A stretch of 64,000 nucleotides of DNA. It comes from Taishania sp965247975. Its GTDB lineage: Bacteria > Bacteroidota > Bacteroidia > Flavobacteriales_D > Crocinitomicaceae. The translations under genes and the position numbers were made by a program. The notes below the pieces were generated by a model, which did not search any database, was not told where the DNA came from, and saw only the letters and a program-made list of their open reading frames with translations. Shown in pieces: positions 25,539 to 35,128 of the stretch. Location of the stretch: positions 310,001 to 374,000 of the forward strand of contig OZ252050.1 of the NCBI GenBank assembly GCA_965247975.1. Reading direction: 5' to 3'. Position 1 is the stretch's first letter. Each line of letters opens with the position of its first letter.

Positions 25539-28451
25539 TTAATTCCCTGCCATTCCGTTCATAAATGTTTCTACAAAGTCCATAACACGTTTCAATATTC
25601 TATCGCCTAATTTTTTCCGTTGTAGTAAACTTGGTTTTTCTCCTTCAATAAGTTCCAAAACTTCGTCACGGAGTGGTTCTCTTTCTGCAAAAAGGTAATC
25701 CTCAATGAGTTTTTCAGTTTTCTCGGCTGATAGGTTTTCTTCTCGGACGATTTTAGAAAATTCCAGTTGTTGTTGCTCGTTCCAGAATTGCTCAAATGCT
25801 GGCGTAATTTTATCAGGATCAGTGATTAAGGGAAGATTTTCTAAGATGAATTTCTCAATTAATTCTCGTTTGCTTCTCAAATTTGCTTCCGTACTCAATA
25901 AATTGAAAACTTCGTTTTCTGCAGAAGTTGTATCTTTCTTTGTTTGAGATTTGAGTTTTATTAATAACTGAATGATATATGCAACATTGATTTCATCGCG
26001 GTGTATCAATTCCAATTCAAAGTCTACGTCTTCCAAAATAGATACTTTTTCTTTTTGACGGTCATTTTTCACCTTTTGCCAAAGGTCCACGTATTTGCTT
26101 TTGTAATCCTCAAAAAGCTGTTCCGCCATAGCCAAATCAGCCCAATCAAAATCTGAAAATGTTTTTAAAACATTCATTTCCCGGATTAATTGACGAAATG
26201 CTTTGATAAATTCAAATTCTTCATCTTCGCTTATCAATTCATTCACACTATTGACGGTAGGTGCTATTTTTAATAATTCAATAAATGCACCATTAAACTC
26301 TTTTACATATTCATCATATGGACGAATCAAGATTTCCTCAATCGATTCTTTATTGCTGAACAGGGTAATGGCTTCATCTGTTCTGCTTTTCAGATTTCTG
26401 AAAACAACTATATTTCCCTGTGATTTTTGTTCGTTTATAATTCGGTTGGTTCGACTAAATGCTTGTATTAAGCCGTGATATTTAAGGTTCTTGTCCACAT
26501 AAAGCGTATTCACTTTTTTAGCATCAAAGCCTGTCAAAAACATATTCACCACCAATAGAACATCTATGCGATTGTTTACATTTTCGGGTTGTCGTTCACG
26601 GTCTTTCAGTTTCTTTGAAATATCGTTATAATAGTTGTAAAAATCCTCACTGGTTTTGGTGGAATATTTTACATCATACAATTGATTGTAATCTTCAATG
26701 TACTCGTCTAATTTTTCACGACTGTGAGCTTGCAAGCCATACAAAGCTCTCGGTTCTTCAACAACAGAAACTTCTTCAGGAATAAAGCCGTTTGCATCTG
26801 CATCATCTTCGTTTGCGGCATAGCTGAAAATGGTTGCAATATTTAGTTTGTGTTCTCCTGCTAATTTTTTGCGTTTGAATATATCGTAATAGCGAATCAA
26901 TGACTTTACGCTGTCAACACAAAACATTGCTGAAAAATCCTTGGTGTGTGTTTTTCGGTTGTGATTGTTGATGATGTAATCGGCAATTTTTTCTAATCGC
27001 TTTTCATCTTCCATCAGCTCTTGCGTGTCAATGTCTTCAACTTCAATGTCAATTTCGGTTGCTGTGTCTTTTTGTTTGTATCTGCCTACATACTCAACTG
27101 AAAACTTCAATACGTTTTCATCTTTAATGGCATCTGTAATTACGTATTTGTGCAAACAGTCTTCAAAAAGGTCTTTGGTGGTTCGTTTGCCAAATTCGTT
27201 TTTGTTGGCATTGTCTGCAAAAATGGGTGTTCCTGTAAAACCGAACATTTGAGCATTGTTGAAATACTCTTTTATGCGTTTGTGTGTATCACCAAATTGG
27301 CTACGGTGGCATTCGTCAAAAATGAAAATGATTCGTTGGTCTTTCAAGCCTGCCATATTCTTTTCGTACTTCAATTTGCTGATAGCAGTATTGAGTTTTT
27401 GAATCGTGGTAACAATCAATTTTGTGTTTTTGGCTTCTCCTTTTTTGTCTTTGTATGTGCCAATAAACTGTTTTACCAAATTGGCAGTGTTGTCTGTTCC
27501 GTCTATGCAACCGTCACTAAAACTGTTGAACTCTTTGGTGGTTTGGTAATCCAAATCTTTTCTGTCCACCACAAATACCACCTTATGAATTTCTGGAAAA
27601 TTCATCAAAATTTGGCTTGCTTTAAAACTGGTTAAGGTCTTTCCCGAACCTGTCGTATGCCATATATAACCGCTTTTGTTGGAGTTTTTTACACGATCAA
27701 TCAATGCTTCTACCGCATAAAATTGATATGGACGAAGCACCATTGGGATTTTATATGCCTCATTCAAAACAATGTACTTGCAAATCATTTTACTGATGTG
27801 GCAAGGTTCTAAAAAAGCATCTGTAAAACCGTTGAGAATATTGGTCAATCGCTTGTTTTCAACATCTGTCCAATAGAAAGTTTGTTTGAAACTTTGGTTT
27901 CGATTGTTGGCGTAATACTTTGTGTTTACTCCGTTGCTTATGATGAAAATCTGAACATATTGATACAATGCGGAATTTGCACCGAATGAATGCCTTTGAT
28001 AGCGGTTTACTTGGTTAAAAGCTTCTTTGAGTTCTAATCCTCTGCGTTTGAGTTCTATTTGAACCAAGGGCAAACCATTGATTAAAATCGTAACATCATA
28101 GCGGTTTTTGTATTTACCTTCTTGAGTTACTTGGTTAGTAACCTGATATTGGTTTTGACACCAATGTTCGGTATTCAAAAACTCAAAATAGAGGTTATCT
28201 CCATTGTCTCTGATGATGTGCTGTTTTTGGCGAAGAGTCTTTGATTTTTCAAAAACTGAACCTTTGTTCAAAAGGTTAAGAACCTTGTCAAATTCAGAAG
28301 TTGAAAGAGAAATATTGTTGTGCTGTTCTAATTGGCTTTTAAGGTTGCCAAGCAAAGCCGCTTCGTTATTGAGTGTAGTATATACGTAACCCAATTTTTG
28401 TAACTGGGTAATTAGTTGTTCTTCTAATATTTGTTCGGATTGTTTAGCCAT
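25539..28451 (-). CDS. hsdR: Type I restriction enzyme, R (motor/nuclease) subunit
   Basis: A 970-residue subunit. The N-terminal PD-(D/E)xK nuclease has D119 in RYDVTILING and E133-x-K135 in VQIELKRRG. The SF2 motor has Walker A HTTGSGKT (K271), the DECH box at 378-381 (FIFDECHRSQFG), VTTIQKL (motif Ia region), GFTGTP (motif III) and AFSRTNR (motif VI). A C-terminal helical domain contacts the methylase complex. HsdR translocates DNA and cuts distant from unmethylated recognition sites. It is the last gene of the operon, 13 nt after the membrane coiled-coil gene. All catalytic motifs are intact, so it looks functional. Confidence 0.96.
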   Translation of the reverse strand: MAKQSEQILEEQLITQLQKLGYVYTTLNNEAALLGNLKSQLEQHNNISLSTSEFDKVLNLLNKGSVFEKSKTLRQKQHIIRDNGDNLYFEFLNTEHWCQNQYQVTNQVTQEGKYKNRYDVTILINGLPLVQIELKRRGLELKEAFNQVNRYQRHSFGANSALYQYVQIFIISNGVNTKYYANNRNQSFKQTFYWTDVENKRLTNILNGFTDAFLEPCHISKMICKYIVLNEAYKIPMVLRPYQFYAVEALIDRVKNSNKSGYIWHTTGSGKTLTSFKASQILMNFPEIHKVVFVVDRKDLDYQTTKEFNSFSDGCIDGTDNTANLVKQFIGTYKDKKGEAKNTKLIVTTIQKLNTAISKLKYEKNMAGLKDQRIIFIFDECHRSQFGDTHKRIKEYFNNAQMFGFTGTPIFADNANKNEFGKRTTKDLFEDCLHKYVITDAIKDENVLKFSVEYVGRYKQKDTATEIDIEVEDIDTQELMEDEKRLEKIADYIINNHNRKTHTKDFSAMFCVDSVKSLIRYYDIFKRKKLAGEHKLNIATIFSYAANEDDADANGFIPEEVSVVEEPRALYGLQAHSREKLDEYIEDYNQLYDVKYSTKTSEDFYNYYNDISKKLKDRERQPENVNNRIDVLLVVNMFLTGFDAKKVNTLYVDKNLKYHGLIQAFSRTNRIINEQKSQGNIVVFRNLKSRTDEAITLFSNKESIEEILIRPYDEYVKEFNGAFIELLKIAPTVNSVNELISEDEEFEFIKAFRQLIREMNVLKTFSDFDWADLAMAEQLFEDYKSKYVDLWQKVKNDRQKEKVSILEDVDFELELIHRDEINVAYIIQLLIKLKSQTKKDTTSAENEVFNLLSTEANLRSKRELIEKFILENLPLITDPDKITPAFEQFWNEQQQLEFSKIVREENLSAEKTEKLIEDYLFAEREPLRDEVLELIEGEKPSLLQRKKLGDRILKRVMDFVETFMNGMAGN

Positions 28452-28464
28452 TTAATCACTTTTT

Positions 28465-29508
28465 TCAACTTGGAATTTTATCATAAAGCACTTTAACTTT
28501 TTTAAGTTTAGAGTCATCATCAATGTAAATGTTGTTGTTCTGTATTTCCAGCATCATTCCGAAATTGATATTTTCACTTTTGATATGATCAATTTTGATA
28601 TTGATATTATTACAGATGGCTATCAATGGAAACAATCCTGTTGGCAACGGAAATCCATCACCTACTTTATGAGCATTTTCGATAAATACATCTAAAACGA
28701 GTGATTTAATGTCTTGAAAATTGGTTTCCTTCAATTCTGTACCATCGACTTGAGCTTCTGAAACAATGTTCGTTTCATAATCGGATTTCAATTTAGAAAT
28801 AGCATCAATAATAAATTGAAAATTAAGACCGGCTCCGCTGATTTCGAGTTGATAAATTGTTTCATCACATTTCTGCATTAATTGAATTAAATCATTTCTA
28901 ACATCCATTTTTTTTGTGTAAATATCCTTGCCATGATAATCAGATTTGACATAGACACTTTCGTAGAATTGAGGAAGATAATCAAGTATATTATATAGCT
29001 GACTAAAATCTTTTATCCAGTTCTCACGATCAGGCCAATAGAGCTTGAATGACTTAAAAATTGCTAATCGATCCATTTCAATTGCTCTTGAAAAGTTCCT
29101 AGAGGAAGTTTTTTTTAAAATTGTTGCATTATTAGAAGTGTTCTTTAATTCTTGAACATATTCGGTAATATATTCTGATTTTTGGGTCATGTCATCCATG
29201 ATATTCTTTAAATCGACTTTTAACAATTCAAGTTTGTATTTCAATTGATTTTTCTCTTCCTCATCCCTAATATTCTGTGCTTTTATATTCTGCTCTTCTT
29301 GCTGTTTAATAGTATCAATGATTAATACAATTCCAAAAACACCAAATATCACACTTAATAAACCACTAAAATTTTGTATTTCAACTTTCGAAAAATCAAT
29401 GTATCCAAAAGTAGATTCTTCGGAAATGGTATTTACGATTAAAAAAGTCACAAAGTAAATTGTGAAACCAGATAAAATTAGAAGATATGCCCAATGTCTT
29501 TTTTTCAT
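28465..29508 (-). CDS. Membrane coiled-coil protein inside the type I R-M operon
   Basis: A 347-residue protein with two transmembrane segments (about 8-26 and 48-66) and a short external loop. A long charged coiled coil follows (KQQEEQNIKAQNIRDEEEKN..., about 68-115) and then a cytosolic C-terminal domain of about 220 residues. I do not recognise the family. It lies 4 nt after hsdS and 13 nt before hsdR, so it is part of the hsd operon. It may be an accessory defence gene, for example a membrane-acting abortive infection effector that responds when restriction fails; this is inference only. Confidence 0.7.
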   Translation of the reverse strand: MKKRHWAYLLILSGFTIYFVTFLIVNTISEESTFGYIDFSKVEIQNFSGLLSVIFGVFGIVLIIDTIKQQEEQNIKAQNIRDEEEKNQLKYKLELLKVDLKNIMDDMTQKSEYITEYVQELKNTSNNATILKKTSSRNFSRAIEMDRLAIFKSFKLYWPDRENWIKDFSQLYNILDYLPQFYESVYVKSDYHGKDIYTKKMDVRNDLIQLMQKCDETIYQLEISGAGLNFQFIIDAISKLKSDYETNIVSEAQVDGTELKETNFQDIKSLVLDVFIENAHKVGDGFPLPTGLFPLIAICNNINIKIDHIKSENINFGMMLEIQNNNIYIDDDSKLKKVKVLYDKIPS

Positions 29509-29512
29509 ATTC

Positions 29513-30742
29513 CTAGCAAAACAACTTACTTAACAATGCCTTTTTAAAGGTTCGAGTTTCTTCCAATTGCTCATTTACCAAGCTGATTTGTTGACTAATT
29601 TCATTTAAAAATGATGCGATTTTTTCTTGTTCTTTGATGTGTGGAAATGGCAAAGGCAGTTTCTCAAAATCATCATTGGTAATATTCATTCTATCGTGTC
29701 TTACTCCATAATTGGCAATACCTCTCATATATTTATACCAAAATGAGGTTTGGAAATAATGTTCATAAAAGCATAAATTTCCAATTATTGGTTTTAGCAC
29801 CGTATAAAGTGGCGACATAACTCCCTTTACTAAATGATTTCTTTTTAATGGACCAACTGGTGCAGAAACAGAAATTCTAGGATTGTAAACAAAATCATCA
29901 ACATCAACAGTGTAATAGCCCTCAAGATTATTTTGATTTGCAATGTCTTTATCAAAGTAATCACCTTGTGAAATAATTCCTCTTGTTGCTGAATTAGTTA
30001 ATACATTTTTAATTAAACTTCCTTTGTTTTTAATTGATTTTCTTAAAAAAATATCTTTTAACCTCTTTGTTTCCCACTCTGGAAAGTCCTTTCCATTTTC
30101 ATCTTTAAAGCGAAGTTTTTGGGAGAATATTTTTTGCGTAATTCCTTTTTTGTATTGCTCTAAATGCTCTTTTTTATCTTTGAGTTGGGCAATTCGGTTG
30201 TCAATCTGAATTAAAAAATCAGCGATTTTTTGCTGTTCCTCTTTTTGAGTAGGAAGGGAGATTTGTCCGCTCAATAGATAGTCCGCATCAGCTGTAATGT
30301 ATCTATCTCCAACTAATACATATTTTTTTAAAAAATTATTAGCTCTGTTCAAATGACTGAAATAACAATCAATAAATTTTGGCGAAACATTTTCTTTAAC
30401 CTTAAAAGTATAGTAAAGCGTAGATAATAAGCCGTCTTTGAAATCATTTACTTTGAATAAACCATATGGATAACTAGCACTAATACTTTTGCCATAAACT
30501 AAATCATTCAATCTTGTTTTCTTGTAGCTCAGGTGATTAACATTGCTGTAAGTTTCTTCAAGTAGCTCCTTTCTGCTGACAATTCCATAATGAGAGGATA
30601 AAGACAAAATTTCATCAAGGCTAAATTCTTCATCTTTGTTGGTTTCTGAATATCTAGTCAAGAAATCTGAAAGTCTATATTCTTTCCAATCCTCTTTAAA
30701 TTCAGGAAATCGAAAAACTGGTTTTGTGTTGGTATTTCTCAT
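29513..30742 (-). CDS. hsdS: Type I restriction enzyme, specificity subunit
   Basis: A 409-residue subunit with two target-recognition domains, each followed by a conserved helical spacer. The first half begins FRFPEFKEDWKEYRLSDFL and ends LPTQKEEQQKIADFL with a coiled coil. The second begins GKDFPEWETKRLKDIF and ends with LPFPHIKEQEKIASFL and another coiled coil. Each domain reads one half of a bipartite DNA site and docks to HsdM. The ATG overlaps the stop of the KilA-N gene by one base (TAATG). The recognition site cannot be predicted from the sequence. Confidence 0.94.
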   Translation of the reverse strand: MRNTNTKPVFRFPEFKEDWKEYRLSDFLTRYSETNKDEEFSLDEILSLSSHYGIVSRKELLEETYSNVNHLSYKKTRLNDLVYGKSISASYPYGLFKVNDFKDGLLSTLYYTFKVKENVSPKFIDCYFSHLNRANNFLKKYVLVGDRYITADADYLLSGQISLPTQKEEQQKIADFLIQIDNRIAQLKDKKEHLEQYKKGITQKIFSQKLRFKDENGKDFPEWETKRLKDIFLRKSIKNKGSLIKNVLTNSATRGIISQGDYFDKDIANQNNLEGYYTVDVDDFVYNPRISVSAPVGPLKRNHLVKGVMSPLYTVLKPIIGNLCFYEHYFQTSFWYKYMRGIANYGVRHDRMNITNDDFEKLPLPFPHIKEQEKIASFLNEISQQISLVNEQLEETRTFKKALLSKLFC

Positions 30743-31560
30743 TATTTGAGTTTTTTCATTTCCTTGCTACCAACCAGTGATTTTAGTTGTGCAATGGCTA
30801 TTTGGTTCAGCTTTTGTAATCTCTGGCTTTGGGGCATTTCCATGCGAATAAATTCTGCATTCATACTTTCGATATTTGCCAGTACTAACAATTGTTCTAT
30901 AGAGGCATAATCTCTAATGTTTCCTTCTTCATTGGGGTTTTGGCTGCGCCATTGTTGAGCCGTTTTACCAAAAAGTGCCATATTTAGCACATCTGCTTCA
31001 TTGGCATAAATTACTGCAGCTTGCTTTGTTGATAATTTCTCAGGAATAATGATTTCTTTAATGGCATCTGTATGAATTCGGTAATTTATTTTAGACAAGG
31101 TTCGATTGAGATTCCATTCCAAAGAAAGTCTTCTATTTTCATCCTCTTTTAGTCGTTGAAACTCCTTTATCAAATACAGCTTAAACTCTGGACTGAGCCA
31201 ACTTCCGAATTCAAAGGCAATGTCTTTGTGTGCATACGTGCCGCCATATCTTCCGGCAGAGGCTACTAAACCAATTGCATTAGTAGTTTCTATCCATTTT
31301 TTTGCAGACAGGTAAAAACTATTTCTTCCTGCTTCATTTTTAATTCCCTCGAATTCGGGGGAATTAAAATCGGGATTGTTTATTTGTTCCCAAACGCCTA
31401 AAAATAAAACAGTATCCTTGTTTTTGAGCCAATTTTCTATCAATGAACTACCTCCGTCAAAATTTTTCACCATATCTGTCAATGAGATAAAGTCATTTTC
31501 ATTTTGATTCAATATTGTTATAGTTGTTCCTTGAACGTTTATTTTAGATTTTTTACTCAT
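30742..31560 (-). CDS. KilA-N domain protein of the hsd operon
   Basis: A 272-residue protein with an N-terminal KilA-N DNA-binding domain (DFISLTDMVKNFDG..., IENWLKNKDTVLFLGVWEQ, GRYGGTYAHKDIAFEFGSWLS). A C-terminal helical part follows (KLSTKQAAVIYANEADVLNMALFG). KilA-N proteins of this kind are often found between hsdM and hsdS in Bacteroidota. They come from phage and mobile elements, and a regulatory or DNA-binding role is likely but unproven. It is coupled to hsdS by a TAATG overlap. Confidence 0.88.
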   Translation of the reverse strand: MSKKSKINVQGTTITILNQNENDFISLTDMVKNFDGGSSLIENWLKNKDTVLFLGVWEQINNPDFNSPEFEGIKNEAGRNSFYLSAKKWIETTNAIGLVASAGRYGGTYAHKDIAFEFGSWLSPEFKLYLIKEFQRLKEDENRRLSLEWNLNRTLSKINYRIHTDAIKEIIIPEKLSTKQAAVIYANEADVLNMALFGKTAQQWRSQNPNEEGNIRDYASIEQLLVLANIESMNAEFIRMEMPQSQRLQKLNQIAIAQLKSLVGSKEMKKLK

Positions 31561-31600
31561 TCTATTACAATTTTGCTCTATGCTAACATAAAAAATATGA

Positions 31601-33193
31601 TTAAAAAGGCGTTGAAATGTTCAATTCTTTACAAAATTTAGCTATCTCGCTTTCGGTATTTTTGATGGCTTTGTCCAAATCAACTAATTGGTTAGAAACT
31701 ACATCTAAATTAATTTCCTCTTCTTCTTCAAATGTATCTACATAACGAGGAATGTTCAAGTTGTAATCGTTTTCACGAATCTGTTCAAGCGAAGCTACAA
31801 AACTGTACTTGTCTTCTGTTATCCTATTTTGATACGTGTTTATGATTTTATCAATGTCCTCTTGACGCAAATAGTTTTGAGTTCCTTTGGCAAAATGCTG
31901 GCTGGCATCTATAAAAACTACGTCATTCGGGTTTTCTCTGCATTTCTTGAAAACCATTATACAAGTTGGTATGTCGGTGCCAAAAAAAATCTTTTCAGGT
32001 AACCCAATTATTGCATCTAAATAGTTTTTGTTTTCAATCAAAAATTTACGAATGTGTTGTTCTGCGCCACCTCTAAACAATGCTCCGTGTGGCAAAACAA
32101 TGGCCATCGTTCCATTTTCAGCCAAATGGTAAATCATATGTTGCACAAAGGCAAAATCTGCTTTACTTGCAGGAGCTAACTTTCCGTATTGGCTGAATCG
32201 GTCGTCGCTGGTAAAAATAGGATTGGCACTCCAATTGGCAGAAAAAGGTGGATTGGCAACAATGGCTTCAAAGGGCAACTGTTCTATATGTTGCGGATAT
32301 TCAAGCGTATCTTCTTGCTTAATGTCAAACTGTCGATAATGCACACCATGCAAAATCATATTCATTCGGGCAAGGTTGTAGGTGGTACGGTTCATTTCTT
32401 GTCCGTAAAACATTGCTACGTCCTTCACTTCACGAGCCACGCGTAGCAGCAAAGAGCCTGAACCACAAGTTGGGTCGTAAACCGATTTTAGTTTTTGTTT
32501 TCCTGTAGTAACAATCTTTGCTAATATTTTAGAAACTTCCTGTGGTGTATAAAATTCTCCTGCTTTTTTCCCTGCACCGCTTGCAAATTGACCAATCAGA
32601 TATTCGTAAGCATCACCCAAAACATCTAATTCTGTATTTTCTAATTTGAAATCAATCTTATCGAGATGTGTGAGTACCTTTGCAATAATTGTATTTCTTG
32701 CTTCTGGTGTTTTACCGAGTTTGGTACTGTTCAAGTCCATATCTTCGAAAAGGTTGTCAAAATCCTCTTCGCTTTCTGTACCCATGGTACTCAATTGAAT
32801 GTTGGTCAGTATTTTTTGAAGGTCTTCAAGTATGAAATTCGTTTTGCTTTCATCAAAAAGGTCAATATCTTCGTTGTTGCCCATTCCTCTTTTAGCGACT
32901 TCGGTAAACAGTTCCTCGGGGCTAAGAAAATAACCCAATTTCTCCAATGCTTCTTCTTTGATTGCTTCCAAAAAGTCGTTAGCTTGTTCTGTTTTTGGCG
33001 TTATTTCTCGAAACTTTATTTTGTCTTGTTTCAAGATACCATTGGCGAAAATTTCCATTTTCTCGCTCAAATATTTGTAGAAAATGAAGCCCAAAATATA
33101 ATCGCGGAATTCATCTGCATTCATTTTGCCACGCAGCGTATTGGCTATATTCCAAAGTTGTTGTTCAAGTTGTTTCTTTTGGTCTTCTGACAT
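31601..33193 (-). CDS. hsdM: Type I restriction enzyme, methylase subunit
   Basis: This 530-residue N6-adenine methyltransferase has an N-terminal helical HsdM_N domain (LWNIANTLRGKMNADEFRDYILG). The catalytic domain shows FYTP at 214-217, SAM motif I DPTCGSGSLLL (240-250) and catalytic motif IV NPPF (314-317). With HsdS it methylates one adenine on each strand of the site, protecting host DNA. It is first in the operon and so ensures methylation before restriction. Length and motifs are normal. Confidence 0.96.
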   Translation of the reverse strand: MSEDQKKQLEQQLWNIANTLRGKMNADEFRDYILGFIFYKYLSEKMEIFANGILKQDKIKFREITPKTEQANDFLEAIKEEALEKLGYFLSPEELFTEVAKRGMGNNEDIDLFDESKTNFILEDLQKILTNIQLSTMGTESEEDFDNLFEDMDLNSTKLGKTPEARNTIIAKVLTHLDKIDFKLENTELDVLGDAYEYLIGQFASGAGKKAGEFYTPQEVSKILAKIVTTGKQKLKSVYDPTCGSGSLLLRVAREVKDVAMFYGQEMNRTTYNLARMNMILHGVHYRQFDIKQEDTLEYPQHIEQLPFEAIVANPPFSANWSANPIFTSDDRFSQYGKLAPASKADFAFVQHMIYHLAENGTMAIVLPHGALFRGGAEQHIRKFLIENKNYLDAIIGLPEKIFFGTDIPTCIMVFKKCRENPNDVVFIDASQHFAKGTQNYLRQEDIDKIINTYQNRITEDKYSFVASLEQIRENDYNLNIPRYVDTFEEEEEINLDVVSNQLVDLDKAIKNTESEIAKFCKELNISTPF

Positions 33194-33510
33194 TTAAAAT
33201 TCTCTTTGTTTATTATAGGTTGCTAATTTACAATTTACGATCTGGTTATTGTCAAAAGTTGCCATCAAGTTGTCCATTGTCCACTGTTAGGTTTGTGCGT
33301 TGTTCCAATGTTTCATTAGATGTTTGTTAGTTTAATGGTTGCTGAGTTGTTTTTTACGCTTGACTGTAAAGTTTTTGAGATTTTATGAAGAGGCAGATTT
33401 TGAGGTGCGAAACGGCCGATTTAGGAAAAAAGTTGATATGAGGAAGAATGTTCAATTAACCAAATTACTCCCAATTGAGCCAACCCTTTTGGTTGCTCGC
33501 TTTATTCGTG
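33194..33510. other. Gap between the hsd operon and the DUF3883 gene
   Basis: No coding frame of note is present on either strand. The hsdM promoter should lie in the left part, on the minus strand. A hairpin at 33477-33498 (GAGCCAACC...GGTTGCTC, one bulged base) lies just past the stop of the next gene but has no T-run, so it is at best a weak terminator. Confidence 0.6.
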
Positions 33511-35004
33511 TCATACTTCTTTTTTTATAACAACTTTATACTGTGTCGGTTTCATTAGGAGTTGATTTTCAATGTCCCCACATAATTCATAAAACTCACC
33601 AAAATTATTTTCTTCGTCAAAATTGTAAACCCGATAAATTGAATATTGACTTGTATTCAAACGCATAAAGTCAACTTCGTTTTCACTAAGATAGAAAGGT
33701 GCATATTCGTTGCCCGTTGTTGTCTTTACTTCAATGAATTTTTCGTTGCCTGATTCGTCAAAAGAATAAACATCGTAACCTTTTCCGTCTTTCACAATAT
33801 GAACGAGTGCGGCTTTGTCATGTAAATTTATTTCTTTTAAAAATTCTACTTCTCTATATTGTACTAATAATTCTCCCTTGTCGCCTAAATCCTTTTGCTC
33901 CTTTGCTTTTCCTTGAAAATCTATGTCTACACCTTTGAAGTCCTTTCTTGTTTCAGGAATTGATTCGTATCCGTCTTTCGGTTTGTCTTTTTTGATAAGT
34001 TTGTTTTTGAAAAGACGAGATGGAATTAATCCACCCCAAACTGCTTCAATAATTGCATCGTAGCTTTCAGTATGTTCTTGAATAAAACGAACGCAAGTTT
34101 CAATCAGCGAATCCATATTTTCGTTAATTAAATCCTCAAATGCTATTTCATTCCACTTAGCGGATGCAGGAATTAGTGATTTGCAAAGTTCTATTTGAGT
34201 TTGCGAAAGGTTAGAATCTCTTTTATCCTGACAGTCTATTTTGTAAATAAACGCTTCTGTCGTGGGATGAGCATCTATTCCAAAAGTGAAGAAAATATCT
34301 CTTCCCCTATCAGTATTGCGAAATACTTTTACCCAAGTATAGGGTTTTATAATGGCTACTTGAACATTTTCTCCTTTTTCATTTTCTGCCCAACCTCTTT
34401 GACTCCAATATTTTTTTCCGTCCAATTCAAAGCCTTTAAGTCTTTTTATTATTTCACGTCCCAACAGAATGCTTTTTTCCCAAACGGTTGCCATTAAATA
34501 GTTCTTTGCCCCTCTATGTCTGTCATCATTGGGATTGTAAACTTTGTATTGCCACTGCTTAAAGAAATTTAACTCGTCGAGATTAAAAAAATTAATTTTA
34601 TCCTTAGATTCTATTTCGTTAGAAATTGATACGAATTTTTGATAATTATCATTTTGTTGCCAAAATTTTCTGCATTCTTCTGCCTCACTAAAACCAAACA
34701 ACTCGGCTTTCAGTTTTTTGAAACTACCTTTGCCCAATTGATCAGCAATTCTGTAAAAACCGTCTCCGTGGTCATTCTTATGCTTGTCTTTGTAAATAGC
34801 TAATGAGCTGAGTAATGGTCTTGATGGTTGTTGATTGTTTTCATATTCTGAAACTTTCCCTAAAACTTCACTTAACTGTCGCCTACCAAATTCAGTGCTT
34901 GTATCAATATTCAAATCACAATCTTTTACTACATCGCTGTAGAAAACAAATTTGTCCCTTTGTCTCGCTGCTTCGATTAAATATTTTCTAACTATTGAGT
35001 TCAT
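33511..35004 (-). CDS. DUF3883 nuclease-like defence protein
   Basis: A 497-residue protein. The C-terminal DUF3883 domain (about 385-497) has GDKGELLVQYREVEFLKE and a PD-(D/E)xK-like core: D411 in GYDVYSF, then E425-x-K427 in KFIEVKTT. This is the pattern of restriction-endonuclease-fold domains found in type IV restriction and other DNA-targeting defence proteins. The N-terminal 380 residues have no family I know; RHRGAKNYLMATVW and a central beta-rich part may form a ligand or DNA-binding module. No ATPase or methylase motif is visible, so it may act alone as a modification-dependent nuclease (inference). It follows the 605-residue gene by 124 nt. Confidence 0.75.
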   Translation of the reverse strand: MNSIVRKYLIEAARQRDKFVFYSDVVKDCDLNIDTSTEFGRRQLSEVLGKVSEYENNQQPSRPLLSSLAIYKDKHKNDHGDGFYRIADQLGKGSFKKLKAELFGFSEAEECRKFWQQNDNYQKFVSISNEIESKDKINFFNLDELNFFKQWQYKVYNPNDDRHRGAKNYLMATVWEKSILLGREIIKRLKGFELDGKKYWSQRGWAENEKGENVQVAIIKPYTWVKVFRNTDRGRDIFFTFGIDAHPTTEAFIYKIDCQDKRDSNLSQTQIELCKSLIPASAKWNEIAFEDLINENMDSLIETCVRFIQEHTESYDAIIEAVWGGLIPSRLFKNKLIKKDKPKDGYESIPETRKDFKGVDIDFQGKAKEQKDLGDKGELLVQYREVEFLKEINLHDKAALVHIVKDGKGYDVYSFDESGNEKFIEVKTTTGNEYAPFYLSENEVDFMRLNTSQYSIYRVYNFDEENNFGEFYELCGDIENQLLMKPTQYKVVIKKEV

Positions 35005-35128
35005 TTTTTCTTGCTATAAAGAGGTTTTAAACATGCTGCCAGCGGCTTCAACTAAAAATGTTGCTGTCTTTGAAGGAGAAGCTAATTTCTTTTAGTCGGT
35101 GATATAAGCTTATTTTTAGATTTTACTT

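Noticed and set aside
27150..27635. 161-codon open frame on the plus strand
   Set aside because: It lies antisense within the hsdR motor domain, which is intact, and has a Phe/Cys-rich shadow composition.
32666..33190. 174-codon open frame on the plus strand
   Set aside because: Antisense to the N-terminal part of hsdM, with skewed Phe content typical of a shadow frame.
33477..33498. Intrinsic terminator after the DUF3883 gene
   Set aside because: The hairpin has a bulge and no T-run on the minus strand.
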